From positions 1-64,000 of the forward strand of contig NZ_RXOE01000005.1 in NCBI RefSeq assembly GCF_003965815.1: 64,000 bases of DNA, given 5' to 3'. Numbering within the stretch: the first letter of the stretch is position 1; each line of letters starts with the position of its first letter. The notes under the pieces are model-generated. The model had not been told where the DNA came from, searched no databases, and saw only the letters and a list, made by a program, of their open reading frames with translations. This stretch comes from Variovorax gossypii (GTDB lineage Bacteria; Pseudomonadota; Gammaproteobacteria; Burkholderiales; Burkholderiaceae_C). This document shows, piece after piece, positions 15,550-23,500 of this stretch. Made by a program: the position numbers and the translations under genes.

Positions 15550-15774
15550 ATGAGCACCGAATTGAAGGCTATCGATTTGCCTGAAGGGTGGACATGCCTG
15601 CTGGAACTGAAGCAGTTGCCCGACGGCGCGTTCTCCGGGAAGGCCGAATTGCGCCAAAGGCGCCGTACACGATGCGTGCTGGTCTTGACGCAATGCGCCA
15701 CGCAGGAAGCCGCACTGGACTGTGGATTTCCGCGCTCGATCGACCCACACCTCCATCGAGCGTGGCCCCATTGA
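15550..15774 (+). CDS. Small hypothetical protein, possibly frameshifted at its end
   Basis: From the ATG at 15550 it encodes 74 residues: MSTELKAIDLPEGWTCLLEL, then a basic RQRRRTRCVLVLTQCATQEA. The last 20 residues (proline/histidine rich) look unlike the rest, so a late frameshift is possible. A longer frame begins at 15514. Nothing indicates its function. Confidence 0.4.
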   Translation: MSTELKAIDLPEGWTCLLELKQLPDGAFSGKAELRQRRRTRCVLVLTQCATQEAALDCGFPRSIDPHLHRAWPH

Positions 15775-15991
15775 AATGCCCTTGCGAAGCATTGTCCATC
15801 AGGCAGGTTGAGCTCTGCATGCGGATCAACGCCTCACGGAAAGATGGGGCACTTCGAGATGGAAATTAACATTCTAGGAGGCGACGTTGGCGCAGCGGTA
15901 AGGGGCGTTTGTCATCGCGTGGGGCGGCGAGCTGAGACTCGTGAACCACTTATTCCTAGTGAAGACACAGATCAAGGCGCATGATGGGTCC

Positions 15992-16798
15992 ATGAACATT
16001 CAGCTCGGCTTCGAAATCGCCTATCAGTTTCCTCGCCCGACGCCGATGATTCTGACCCTCAGCATCCACTATTCGCGAGCATCGGATCTCCTGCACCCGG
16101 ACCACCTGCTCACGAATCCGGCCGTGCCCACCACGGCCTACCGCGATCTGTTCGGGAACTGGTGCACACGCCTGGTCGCCCCAGCGGGTCGCTTCGTGCT
16201 GAGTACGGATACCGTGGTTCATGACAACGGCTCGCCGGACATCGTTGTGCCCTCGGCGCCGCAGACGCCCGTGGAGTACCTGCCCGAATCCACCTTGGTC
16301 TATCTGCTGGGTAGCCGCTACTGCGAGACCGACTTGCTGTCCAACTTTGCCTGGCAGCGTTTCGGGAACGGGCCGACCGGATGGGGGCGCGTGCAGGCGG
16401 TCTGCGATTTCGTGCACCAGCACATCGAGTTCGGCTACCAGCACGCTCGGCGTACCCGTTCTGCCTTGGAGGCCTTCAGGGAAGGGCAAGGCGTGTGCCG
16501 GGACTATGCGCACCTGGCCATCACCTTATGTCGATGCCTGAACATTCCCGCACGTTATTGCACCGGATACCTGGGAGATGTCGGAACTGCGCCGCCATTC
16601 GGCCCGATGGATTTCGCAGGCTGGTTCGAGGCTTTCCTGGGCGACCGTTGGTACACCTTCGATGCGCGCAACAACGTACCTCGCATCGGCCGCGTGCTGA
16701 TTGCGCAGGGACGGGATGCCAGCGACGTGGCGTTGTCCTGCACCTTCGGTCCGGACAAGTTGGACGGCTTCAAGGTCTGGTGCGACGAGATCCAGTGA
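15992..16798 (+). CDS. Transglutaminase-like cysteine peptidase family protein
   Basis: A 268-residue protein from the ATG at 15992 (an earlier in-frame ATG at 15941 would add 17 residues). It has an N-terminal beta domain (IQLGFEIAYQFPRPTPMILT) and a transglutaminase core at ~150-240: GQGVCRDYAHLAITLCRCLN holds the nucleophilic cysteine, PMDFAGWFEAFLGDRWYTFD the catalytic acidic strand. The usual catalytic histidine is absent from the DF-x-GW position, as appears to be the case in one bacterial subgroup. It may act as a peptidase or cross-linker in the cytosol, as no signal peptide is seen. Confidence 0.82.
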   Translation: MNIQLGFEIAYQFPRPTPMILTLSIHYSRASDLLHPDHLLTNPAVPTTAYRDLFGNWCTRLVAPAGRFVLSTDTVVHDNGSPDIVVPSAPQTPVEYLPESTLVYLLGSRYCETDLLSNFAWQRFGNGPTGWGRVQAVCDFVHQHIEFGYQHARRTRSALEAFREGQGVCRDYAHLAITLCRCLNIPARYCTGYLGDVGTAPPFGPMDFAGWFEAFLGDRWYTFDARNNVPRIGRVLIAQGRDASDVALSCTFGPDKLDGFKVWCDEIQ

Positions 16799-16877
16799 AC
16801 AAGAAAAGTGCGCGACGAATTTTCGCTGTCTCACCCAGGCTCTCCGAGCGCGGATGCGGCGGGCTCGTACCCGCCAT

Positions 16878-17072
16878 CTACCTCGGGCCCGCCAGTGACC
16901 AGATCGTCGCGCCCAGGCGCATCAGGTCGGTCGCTTCCTGTTGAACGCCCTCGCGCGACATGTCCAAGCGGGCGACTTTCGCCGCGACCAGCGATACCGC
17001 CTCGTCTGCGGGAAGTGCCCCGCCAACGCGAGCCATTTCCACGATCTTGAGCATCACGTCCGTCTGGTTCAT
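16878..17072 (-). CDS. Small hypothetical protein of a two-gene pair
   Basis: A 64-residue, helix-rich protein, MNQTDVMLKIVEMARVGGAL at the start. A strong ribosome site (aggaagg) lies ahead of the ATG on the minus strand. It starts 15 bases after the stop of the gene at 17088-17300, so the two form a small operon. No family recognised. Confidence 0.5.
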   Translation of the reverse strand: MNQTDVMLKIVEMARVGGALPADEAVSLVAAKVARLDMSREGVQQEATDLMRLGATIWSLAGPR

Positions 17073-17087
17073 GGCGCAGACACCTTC

Positions 17088-17300
17088 CTACTTGGGCTGC
17101 TGCTGGCGACAGATGTTTGCACCCGTGGTTGTCAGCTGGAGCGATCCGCCCAGCCATTCGAGCCAAGACCATGAGACCAGATCGTCGATCACAGCCTCAT
17201 CGATTTCGCCCGCACGCCGGCGATGCAGCAGATCAGCCACGTGGGGCAGATCGGCGCGAAGCGCTTCCTGCCGGGGGAGGGAGAGAAGCGCTTGAGTCAT
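17088..17300 (-). CDS. Small hypothetical protein, first of a two-gene pair
   Basis: A 70-residue protein with a central EAVIDDLVSWSWLEWLGGSL and a good ribosome site (aagga) upstream of its ATG. The C-terminal LTTTGANICRQQQ resembles the end of a winged-helix domain, so a DNA-binding role is conceivable but unproven. Confidence 0.5.
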   Translation of the reverse strand: MTQALLSLPRQEALRADLPHVADLLHRRRAGEIDEAVIDDLVSWSWLEWLGGSLQLTTTGANICRQQQPK

Positions 17301-17673
17301 GCCGGTCCTTCATGCGAATGCATGCGGGCCAGCCTAACACTCGAACGCCGCCTGCGAGACACGAAAACCGTCGCCTCCTGAAATCACCTACACTCGTCGC
17401 ATCGACTGCGGCGTGCTCGTTGCCTCAGTCCTTGATTGACACCTCGCGGCAGTCGCTGGCCGCACAGGCCTCACCTCCCCGACAAGCTGACCAATCCCCG
17501 TCGCCCTCGGCAGAGCGTCATTCTCCTCGGCGAGCTTCATCGTCGGTCCGTTCAATAGGGCATCCTGCGGACCGTTCCCGTTTCCTCCACGGATTCACTC
17601 CGCGTGCCTGACCAGTCCAGTGCTGGCACGCACACTTGCGCGCGCGCCCCAAAGCAACCGCCCGCTCCATCAC
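17301..17673. other. Intergenic, no supported gene
   Basis: About 370 bases between divergent small genes. Only random-looking open frames occur. It must contain the promoters of both flanking genes, but no distinctive -35/-10 pair or palindrome stood out. Confidence 0.4.
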
Positions 17674-17889
17674 ATGCAGACTCCACAGGCCCACGAGGTG
17701 GGCAGATACCTCGTCACCCCAATGACCAAACTCACCGAGACCGGGCAATACGCCGCCTCGGTTTCCATCCGTCGAGGCATGCATGACCGGGTCTTCCGGC
17801 TCATTCCGCGCTTCGACAACGCCACGCATGCGGCGCGCTACGCATTGGCGCAGGGCCGCCACTTCGTGCTGAACAACCAATTGGCCTGA
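17674..17889 (+). CDS. Small conserved-looking hypothetical protein
   Basis: A 71-residue protein from the ATG at 17674. It has YLVTPMTKLTETGQYAASVS, IRRGMHDRVFRLIPRFDN and AARYALAQGRHFVLNNQLA, an arrangement of beta strands then a helix that I associate with short stress- or phage-linked hypotheticals of Burkholderiales. An upstream in-frame ATG at 17620 is less likely. Function unknown. Confidence 0.5.
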   Translation: MQTPQAHEVGRYLVTPMTKLTETGQYAASVSIRRGMHDRVFRLIPRFDNATHAARYALAQGRHFVLNNQLA

Positions 17890-18181
17890 GCGTCTCGCCA
17901 ATCATTGAAGGAGCGTCGTGGGCAACCCGCGCGCTCAACGTCATGGAGGACATCTGTCAGCGGTCTGCCGCGGTGAGAGTTTCGCGGGTACTCTCTGTCA
18001 CCGAACTGGCACGCACGGGTTCGGGTGAAAACGACCTTCAAGCTACGGATCTACACGGCTTCCGACGCAAGGGCAGGGCCCGCCTGGACAGGCAGGATGC
18101 CTCGATGGACGCTCGCGGCTCTAGCGAGAGCTAGCGCCTCTTCATGACCATTGGCAATGTTCGACCTGGTCTCAAGCCTGG

Positions 18182-18919
18182 TTAGATCGAACAACCCGGT
18201 GCGATCGTCGCACCCTCGATGCCATGGCGTTTCAATGCTTGCGACACGAACCCGGCAGCCTTGGCCTCCTCGATGAATTCGCCCAGCAGGTACGCAGCCA
18301 ATTGGCCTCGCGCCTTGGGCAAGCCCATGGCTTGCTGTATCAGCATGAAGCGCCCCGGTAACAGGCGCAGGCCCGGTACACGCCTCGCGTCGGATTCCAA
18401 TTGCTGCCGCACTCCTGCAGCCACGTCGAGATCCATCTCCAGAAACACGTCGACCACCGTCGGCGATGTCGGGGCACGAACAATCTGCGCGTGCTGGAGT
18501 TCACGGGTCAGGAACAGATCGTATGCACTGCCTTTGCCGACAGCGACACGAACGCCAGGTTGGTCAACCGACGCGCCATCCAGGATGGTCGAGGCCTCTC
18601 GCACGAGGTAGCAGCCCTCGATCAAGACGTAGGGCGCCGTGAAATGGATGCCCTGTCCACGCAACGGGTCGACGGCAAAGAATCCGATGTCCGCCTCCTG
18701 ACGCTCCACGATGGACACCGCCTTACCTGCGCCGTCCACCACGATCAGTTCCAGGTCGACCTCCAGCCGATTGGCGAGCAGTTGCGCGAGGTCCACCGAG
18801 ACACCCCGAGCGGGCTGGCCCGCATCCTGGCGAGCCAGGATGGGATTGCCCAGGTTGATGGTTGCGCGCAGCACACCGGTGGGTGCGAGCGCCTCTGCGT
18901 CATGTCTCGAATAGCTCAC
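18182..18919 (-). CDS. Periplasmic-binding-protein-like (SBP family 3) protein without a signal peptide
   Basis: A 245-residue protein with a family-3 solute-binding fold: GVLRATINLGNPILARQDAG, GVSVDLAQLLANRLEVDLEL, IVERQEADIGFFAVDPLRGQ and TAPYVLIEGCYLVREAS. These usually bind amino acids or small acids in the periplasm for ABC importers. Here the start has no hydrophobic leader (MSYSRHDAEALAPTG), and no ABC permease or ATPase is nearby. It may be a cytosolic binding or enzyme-like protein, or the leader was lost. It follows the prpF-like gene by 31 bases in the same operon. Confidence 0.75.
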   Translation of the reverse strand: MSYSRHDAEALAPTGVLRATINLGNPILARQDAGQPARGVSVDLAQLLANRLEVDLELIVVDGAGKAVSIVERQEADIGFFAVDPLRGQGIHFTAPYVLIEGCYLVREASTILDGASVDQPGVRVAVGKGSAYDLFLTRELQHAQIVRAPTSPTVVDVFLEMDLDVAAGVRQQLESDARRVPGLRLLPGRFMLIQQAMGLPKARGQLAAYLLGEFIEEAKAAGFVSQALKRHGIEGATIAPGCSI

Positions 18920-18950
18920 GGCTTCGCCTCACGCCTCGGCGCACGATCGG

Positions 18951-20141
18951 TCATTCCGACTGGTCGCCCGGAACGAACACTTGCCCGTCCATCAACCGGC
19001 GGGCACTGCGGCTCATGAGCGCCTTGGTGACGGTCCATGTTCCATTGGCTTCCACCGCCTCCGCACCCACGGTCAGCGTGCCGGAGGGATGACCGAAGCG
19101 GACCTCCCTGCGTTGCCCCTCGCCGAGAACGCGCGCGACGAGCGTGCCGGGGATCGCAGCGGCCACCGCGATCGCCACAGCGCCGGTACCCGTCATCGCA
19201 TGGTGCAGCTTGCCCATCGAAAAGATCCGCGCGCAAAGGTCAATGTCCGCAGCCGCGACCTCCTTGCCGCTGGATGCAACATAGCCAGCAGGCGGCGCGA
19301 CGAACGCGAGCTTTGGCGTATGCGGTCGCTTCTCGGTCGCCTCCGCCGCGGTCTTCGCCAACCCCATGGCCACGGTCGCATGGACCCGGATCGCCTCGCA
19401 GCGCGCGAGAAGCACCGCGTTGCCGTTCACGGCCGGCTGCAGTTCCGCGCCCGTCAGCCCCAGGCTCGAGGCGTCCACGAAGATCGTCGGATTGCCTGCA
19501 TTGATGAGCGTCGCCTCGATGACCCCGACACCGGGGACGTCGACGGCGTCCAGCATGCGCCCCGTGGGAAACATGGCCCCGCCCTCACCATCGTCATCGG
19601 CGCCGGGCTCCAGGAATTCGAGCTTGATCTCTGCGGCCGGGAAGGTCACGCCATCGAGCTCGAAGTCGCCCGTCTCCTGAACGGCGCCATTGCGCATCGG
19701 GACATGCGCGATGATCTTCTTCTGGATGTTGGCCTGCCAGATGCGAACGACGGCCACGCCGTCGGCAGGCGCGTCAACCAGTCCGCTCGCGATCGCGAAC
19801 GGCCCGACCGCAGAGGTGAGATTGCCGCAGTTGCCGCTCCAGTCCACGACCGGGGACCCGATGGCGACGGCGCCGAAGAGATAGTCGACATCGCAACCGG
19901 CCTGCGTGCTCGGGCCGACGATCACGACCTTGCTGGTGCTGGAGGTGGCACCGCCCATGCCGTCGATCTGTTTCTCGTACGGGTCGGGACTGCCGGCGAC
20001 GCGCAGCATCAACGCATCGCGGGCCGCACCCGGGCGTTGCGCGGTTTCGGGAAGATCGCGCGAGGCGAAGAAGATGCCCTTGCTGGTACCGCCACGCATG
20101 TAGGTGGCACGGATGCCGATCTGGGGAGAAGAAGTGCTCAT
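18951..20141 (-). CDS. PrpF-family isomerase (2-methylaconitate / aconitate / 4-oxalomesaconate type)
   Basis: A 396-residue protein with the family hallmark IRATYMRGGTSKGIFFASRD and QIDGMGGATSSTSKVVIVGP, DWSGNCGNLTSAVGPFAI and GMGKLHHAMTGTGA-like segments (SMGKLHHAMTGTGAV). PrpF proteins have two diaminopimelate-epimerase-like halves and move a double bond in small tricarboxylates. Characterised members act on 2-methylaconitate, and PrpF has been crystallised with trans-aconitate; others are 4-oxalomesaconate tautomerases. In this locus, with an aconitase and a citrate-type transporter, cis/trans-aconitate isomerisation is the best guess. Confidence 0.85.
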   Translation of the reverse strand: MSTSSPQIGIRATYMRGGTSKGIFFASRDLPETAQRPGAARDALMLRVAGSPDPYEKQIDGMGGATSSTSKVVIVGPSTQAGCDVDYLFGAVAIGSPVVDWSGNCGNLTSAVGPFAIASGLVDAPADGVAVVRIWQANIQKKIIAHVPMRNGAVQETGDFELDGVTFPAAEIKLEFLEPGADDDGEGGAMFPTGRMLDAVDVPGVGVIEATLINAGNPTIFVDASSLGLTGAELQPAVNGNAVLLARCEAIRVHATVAMGLAKTAAEATEKRPHTPKLAFVAPPAGYVASSGKEVAAADIDLCARIFSMGKLHHAMTGTGAVAIAVAAAIPGTLVARVLGEGQRREVRFGHPSGTLTVGAEAVEANGTWTVTKALMSRSARRLMDGQVFVPGDQSE

Positions 20142-21232
20142 GGTGTTCCTTGAATGAAAACGATGCAGACCGGACTGCCTGCGCGCGCCAATGTGCGATG
20201 AGGGGTTGAAGTGCCTGGCTCGATGCCGACGATCGTGTCCGCGTCCTCATTGGCGATCAGGGTGCCGGCGAGGATGCCGGCGCCTTGGGGCATGGCCGAG
20301 ATGAAGCGCGGCACGCGTCCTTGCGCGTCGAACCACGCGGGTGCATGCAGCGTGTGGCGCGTCTCGTCGATCGCCAGCCGCACCACGCTGCCATGGCCAC
20401 GGTTCGACACCCAGATCGCGGCGTCGGCAGCGTCCAGGACGATGCCCGACCCCGTGTTCTCGCCCACGAAACTCTCCGGGATGCTGGGAATGCGCTGAAC
20501 CGGCGTCAGGCGTCCGCTCTCCGCGTCGAAGGCAGCCGAGACGATCTGGCTCGTGAGTTCGAAGACGATCCAGGCACGACAGCCCCCGGCATCGAACACC
20601 AGGTGCCGCGGGCCGCTGCCGGGCGGGACCTGCAGCGACGCCGCAAGACGCAGGGCACCTGTGGATTCGTCGAAGGCGAGCGTGTGGATGGCATCGCCCC
20701 CCTTGTCCGGAACCAGGAGCCATCGGCCCGAGGGATCGAAGACCACCTGGTGAGGATGCGCGCCTTTCTGCTGCGTCCTGTGGGGGCCCTGTCGGTCGGG
20801 CAAAGCGAGGCTGTGCACAACGGCGCCCAGCGAGCCGTCCGGCAGGACCGGCAACGACACCACCGTTGCGCTCGCGTAGTTCGATACCAGCAGCCAGCGC
20901 CCTTGTGGACTGAAAGCCAGATGCACGGGGTTGCGCCCCTGCGTGGAGTGCGTGCCCCGAAGCGACAGCGCGCCGTCGAGGCCCACTTGGAAGCTGCTCA
21001 CGGCAGTGCCGTCGCCGTGCACGCAGTAAAGGTTGCGCCCTTGCTTGTCCGCCAGAAGGTACGACGGGTTGTCCCCTGCGACCACCGTCTGCAGATGCTT
21101 CCATGGCCCCTCGGGAGTCACCTCGAAGACCTCGATGCCTTGACCGCGCGCTGCGCGCTCCTGCGTGGTGCGGCAGCCCACGTAGGCACGCAGCGCGCAG
21201 GCTTCACGAGTGGGGTACGGATTCGTCTCCAT
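20138..21232 (-). CDS. Lactonase family protein (6-phosphogluconolactonase-like beta-propeller)
   Basis: A 364-residue protein that looks like a seven-bladed propeller: YVGCRTTQERAARGQGIEVF at the start, then repeats such as HLAFSPQGRWLLVSNYASAT, HQVVFDPSGRWLLVPDKGGD and RHLVFDAGGCRAWIVFELTS. Such cytosolic enzymes (YkgB/Pgl-type) open sugar or organic-acid lactones. It overlaps the PrpF gene by four bases and is the first gene of that operon, so it may hydrolyse a lactone of the same acid (a tricarboxylate or muconolactone type). Confidence 0.85.
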   Translation of the reverse strand: METNPYPTREACALRAYVGCRTTQERAARGQGIEVFEVTPEGPWKHLQTVVAGDNPSYLLADKQGRNLYCVHGDGTAVSSFQVGLDGALSLRGTHSTQGRNPVHLAFSPQGRWLLVSNYASATVVSLPVLPDGSLGAVVHSLALPDRQGPHRTQQKGAHPHQVVFDPSGRWLLVPDKGGDAIHTLAFDESTGALRLAASLQVPPGSGPRHLVFDAGGCRAWIVFELTSQIVSAAFDAESGRLTPVQRIPSIPESFVGENTGSGIVLDAADAAIWVSNRGHGSVVRLAIDETRHTLHAPAWFDAQGRVPRFISAMPQGAGILAGTLIANEDADTIVGIEPGTSTPHRTLARAGSPVCIVFIQGTP

Positions 21233-21254
21233 GTCTTGACCGTTCTTTAGATTG

Positions 21255-21271
21255 AATTATATGATCACTTT
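21255..21271 (-). promoter_or_regulatory. Candidate GntR operator upstream of the lactonase-prpF operon
   Basis: Read on the minus strand this is aaagtgatcatataatt. It matches aaagtgattagaaaata at 23412-23428 in 13 of 17 positions, including the block AAAGTGAT. Both sites sit in promoter-like AT-rich gaps of the same module, one for the lactonase/prpF operon (or the divergent Bug gene) and one before the Bug-aconitase operon. Confidence 0.5.
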
Positions 21272-21327
21272 AGACATTCGGCAATCAGACCGATTGCCGG
21301 GGTCCCACCCCACCAGGAGACAACGAG

Positions 21328-22314
21328 ATGAATCCGATTCGACGCAGGAGCCTCCTGCAGGCGAGCGCTGCGGCGCTGCCGCTTTCCGTGGCCGGGAAAT
21401 GGGCCTTCGCCCAGGACAGGTTCCCCAGCAAGCCCATCACGCTGATCGTTCCGCAGCCGGCGGGCGGTGATGCGGACGTGGTCTGCCGCAGCCTGCAGAA
21501 GAAGATGCAGGACGTTCTGGGGCAACCGGTGGTCATCGACAACCGAGGAGGCGCAGGCGGAAACATCGGCACCGCGCTGGGTGCCAAGGCCGCGCCGGAC
21601 GGGTACACGCTCACATTCGTGAACCAGGGCACCATGGCGCTGAACCCGTCGCTCTATCCGAATGCCGGTTACAAGGTCGAGAGCCTCGCGCCGGTGACCT
21701 GGCTGACGTCCATCGACCTGGTCATCGTGGCCCACCCGTCCGTGCCGGCAGGCAACCTGAAGGAATTCCTCGAGCTCGCGCGCAAGGAGCCGGGCAGGCA
21801 CACCTACGGCACCGCGGGCAACGGAAGCGCCAACCACCTGGCCGGCGAGATGCTCAAGTCCATGGCCAAGGTCGACATCACGCACGTGCCCTACAAGGGC
21901 GGGGGGCCGGCGATCATTGCCTTGCTCGGCGGGGAGATCAGCATTGCCGTCGCCTTCCCATTGGCCGCGCTGCCGCACGTGCGCAGCGGCAAGCTCAAGG
22001 CGCTTGCGGTCACGGGAAAACAGCGCGCCAAGGCATTGCCCGACGTGCCGACTGTCGCGGAAAGCGGCGTCAGCGGCTACGAGTTCGTTTCCTGGATGGG
22101 CCTTGCCGTGCCAAGGGGAACGCCCGATCCGATCGTTCAGACCCTCCATGCGGCAGCGGCCGCCGCCCTGAAGGAGAAGGACGTCGCGGATCGGCTGTCC
22201 GCGGGCATGACCGAACCGGTGGGCGCGGGCCCCAAGGAATTCGGCGACCTCATCAGCCGGGAAGGGGCGCGATGGTCGAAGATGATCAAGCAGTTCGGCA
22301 TGAAGATCGACTGA
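21328..22314 (+). CDS. Bug-family tripartite tricarboxylate transporter substrate-binding protein (Tat-like leader)
   Basis: A 328-residue protein with a leader containing RRRSLLQASAAALPLSVAGK, a twin-arginine-type motif, then AQDRFPSKPITLIVPQPAGG. This is the TctC/Bug opening. Middle signatures are VIDNRGGAGGNIGTALGAKA, YGTAGNGSANHLAGEML and THVPYKGGGPAIIALLGGE. Bug proteins bind carboxylates in the periplasm; TctA/TctB membrane partners are not nearby, so it would work with distant permeases or a sensor. It diverges from the lactonase operon and precedes the GntR gene by 24 bases. Confidence 0.87.
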   Translation: MNPIRRRSLLQASAAALPLSVAGKWAFAQDRFPSKPITLIVPQPAGGDADVVCRSLQKKMQDVLGQPVVIDNRGGAGGNIGTALGAKAAPDGYTLTFVNQGTMALNPSLYPNAGYKVESLAPVTWLTSIDLVIVAHPSVPAGNLKEFLELARKEPGRHTYGTAGNGSANHLAGEMLKSMAKVDITHVPYKGGGPAIIALLGGEISIAVAFPLAALPHVRSGKLKALAVTGKQRAKALPDVPTVAESGVSGYEFVSWMGLAVPRGTPDPIVQTLHAAAAAALKEKDVADRLSAGMTEPVGAGPKEFGDLISREGARWSKMIKQFGMKID

Positions 22315-22338
22315 TCCTTGCTGGCCTAGACTACGCGG

Positions 22339-23268
22339 ATGCCATCGGTGAATGACACTGCGACCGCCCCCGAACTGACCTCGCTGCAGCAGCGCGTCGC
22401 GCGCGAGATCGTCGCGCTCGTGCGGCGCGACAACCGCGTCACCGGCGACCACCTGACCGAGGTGCACATCGCGCAGCACATCGGGACGTCTCGCTCCCCC
22501 GTGCAATCGGCGCTGCGCCATCTGGCACACCTGGGGGTGCTGCAGCAGGACGCCAACCGCGGCTATTTCCTGCGTGTCGACGCCAAGCATTGGGACGGGC
22601 CCGTGGCGAGCCTGCTGTCGAGCGACGACCCGCTCTACCTGCGGATCGCCGAGGACCGGCAGTCCAAGGAGCTGCCGGACGAGGTGACGGAGGCCGAGTT
22701 GATGCGCCGGTACGGCGTGGCCCGCAGCACGCTGCGCAAGGTCTTGTCGCGCATCTCCGAAGAGGGCTGGATCGAGCAGAGCATGGGCCACGGCTGGCGC
22801 TTCCTCGCGATGATCGACTCCCCCGACGCCTACGAGGAGAGCTACCTTTTCCGGCAGTTCATCGAACCGGGCGGGCTGATCGGGCCCTCGTTCATGCCCG
22901 TTGCCCACGAGCTCAAGCAGTTGCGCAATGAGCAGCAGCGGATCGTCGACGGCGGCTACCAGACGATGACGCCCATCGAGCTCTTCGAGGCCAACAGCCA
23001 TTTCCACGAAACCCTGGCCGAGTGGAGCAACAACCGCTTCGTGCTCCAGTCGGTGCGGCGCATCAACCAGCTGCGTCGTCTCGTGGAGTACCGCCAGGCC
23101 TCGCGCCGCGGGGCGCGCCACACGCAGGCCTCCGAGCACCTGGAGATCCTGGATGCCATCGAGAAGCAGGACTTCGTGCTGGCCGCCAGCCTCATGAGGT
23201 CTCACCTCGACGGCGCGCGCCGCGGCAAGCTGCGCGGCACCGGCGTGTTTTCCCCATCCTCCTCCTAG
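22339..23268 (+). CDS. GntR-family regulator with two winged-helix domains and an FCD-type domain
   Basis: A 309-residue protein, longer than a usual FadR/VanR-type GntR regulator (~230-240). A first winged helix (residues ~15-75) contains VHIAQHIGTSRSPVQSALRH. A second (residues ~105-155) contains ELMRRYGVARSTLRKVLSRI and EEGWIEQSMGHGWRFL. The rest is an all-helical FCD-like domain with ELFEANSHFHETLAEWSNNR and NQLRRLVEYRQASRR, which usually binds carboxylates with a metal. It follows a Bug gene by 24 bases and is surrounded by tricarboxylate genes, so it likely regulates this module. Confidence 0.83.
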   Translation: MPSVNDTATAPELTSLQQRVAREIVALVRRDNRVTGDHLTEVHIAQHIGTSRSPVQSALRHLAHLGVLQQDANRGYFLRVDAKHWDGPVASLLSSDDPLYLRIAEDRQSKELPDEVTEAELMRRYGVARSTLRKVLSRISEEGWIEQSMGHGWRFLAMIDSPDAYEESYLFRQFIEPGGLIGPSFMPVAHELKQLRNEQQRIVDGGYQTMTPIELFEANSHFHETLAEWSNNRFVLQSVRRINQLRRLVEYRQASRRGARHTQASEHLEILDAIEKQDFVLAASLMRSHLDGARRGKLRGTGVFSPSSS

Positions 23269-23500
23269 CAGCGCCACCCCAGACTTGATCCTGGAAGCCC
23301 TCCAGCCTGCCCCTCCCCCGTGCGGCTGAGCACCGCTGCGCCCCTGGCGGCGACGGACAAGCAAGAAAAGTTACAGCACCGCGCAGGGTTTACCCGCGCC
23401 TTGTATTGGTGAAAGTGATTAGAAAATACAATATAGCGAAATGTGCAGCATCGGATTGCACGCATCGCGGCCCCACTCACCCCACGAGAAGGAGACATCC
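23269..23500. promoter_or_regulatory. Promoter region of the Bug-aconitase-transporter operon with GntR-like site
   Basis: A 232-base gap. At 23401-23440 the DNA is AT-rich (ttgtattgg then gaaagtgattagaaaataca). The segment 23412-23428 matches the site at 21255-21271. A ribosome site (gaaggagac, 23488-23496) precedes the ATG at 23501. The region ttgtatt...aatacaa (23401-23431) also forms an inverted repeat with a long spacer. Confidence 0.5.

Noticed and set aside
15876-15955. tRNA-like stretch (ttggcgcagcggtaa resembles a D-arm)
   Set aside because: No acceptor stem pairing, no T-loop (ttcga) and no anticodon stem could be found in the right spacing.
21265-23364. A 699-codon minus-strand frame across the Bug and GntR genes
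   Set aside because: Composition is typical of antisense of GC-rich genes, and the plus strand has two well-recognised proteins.
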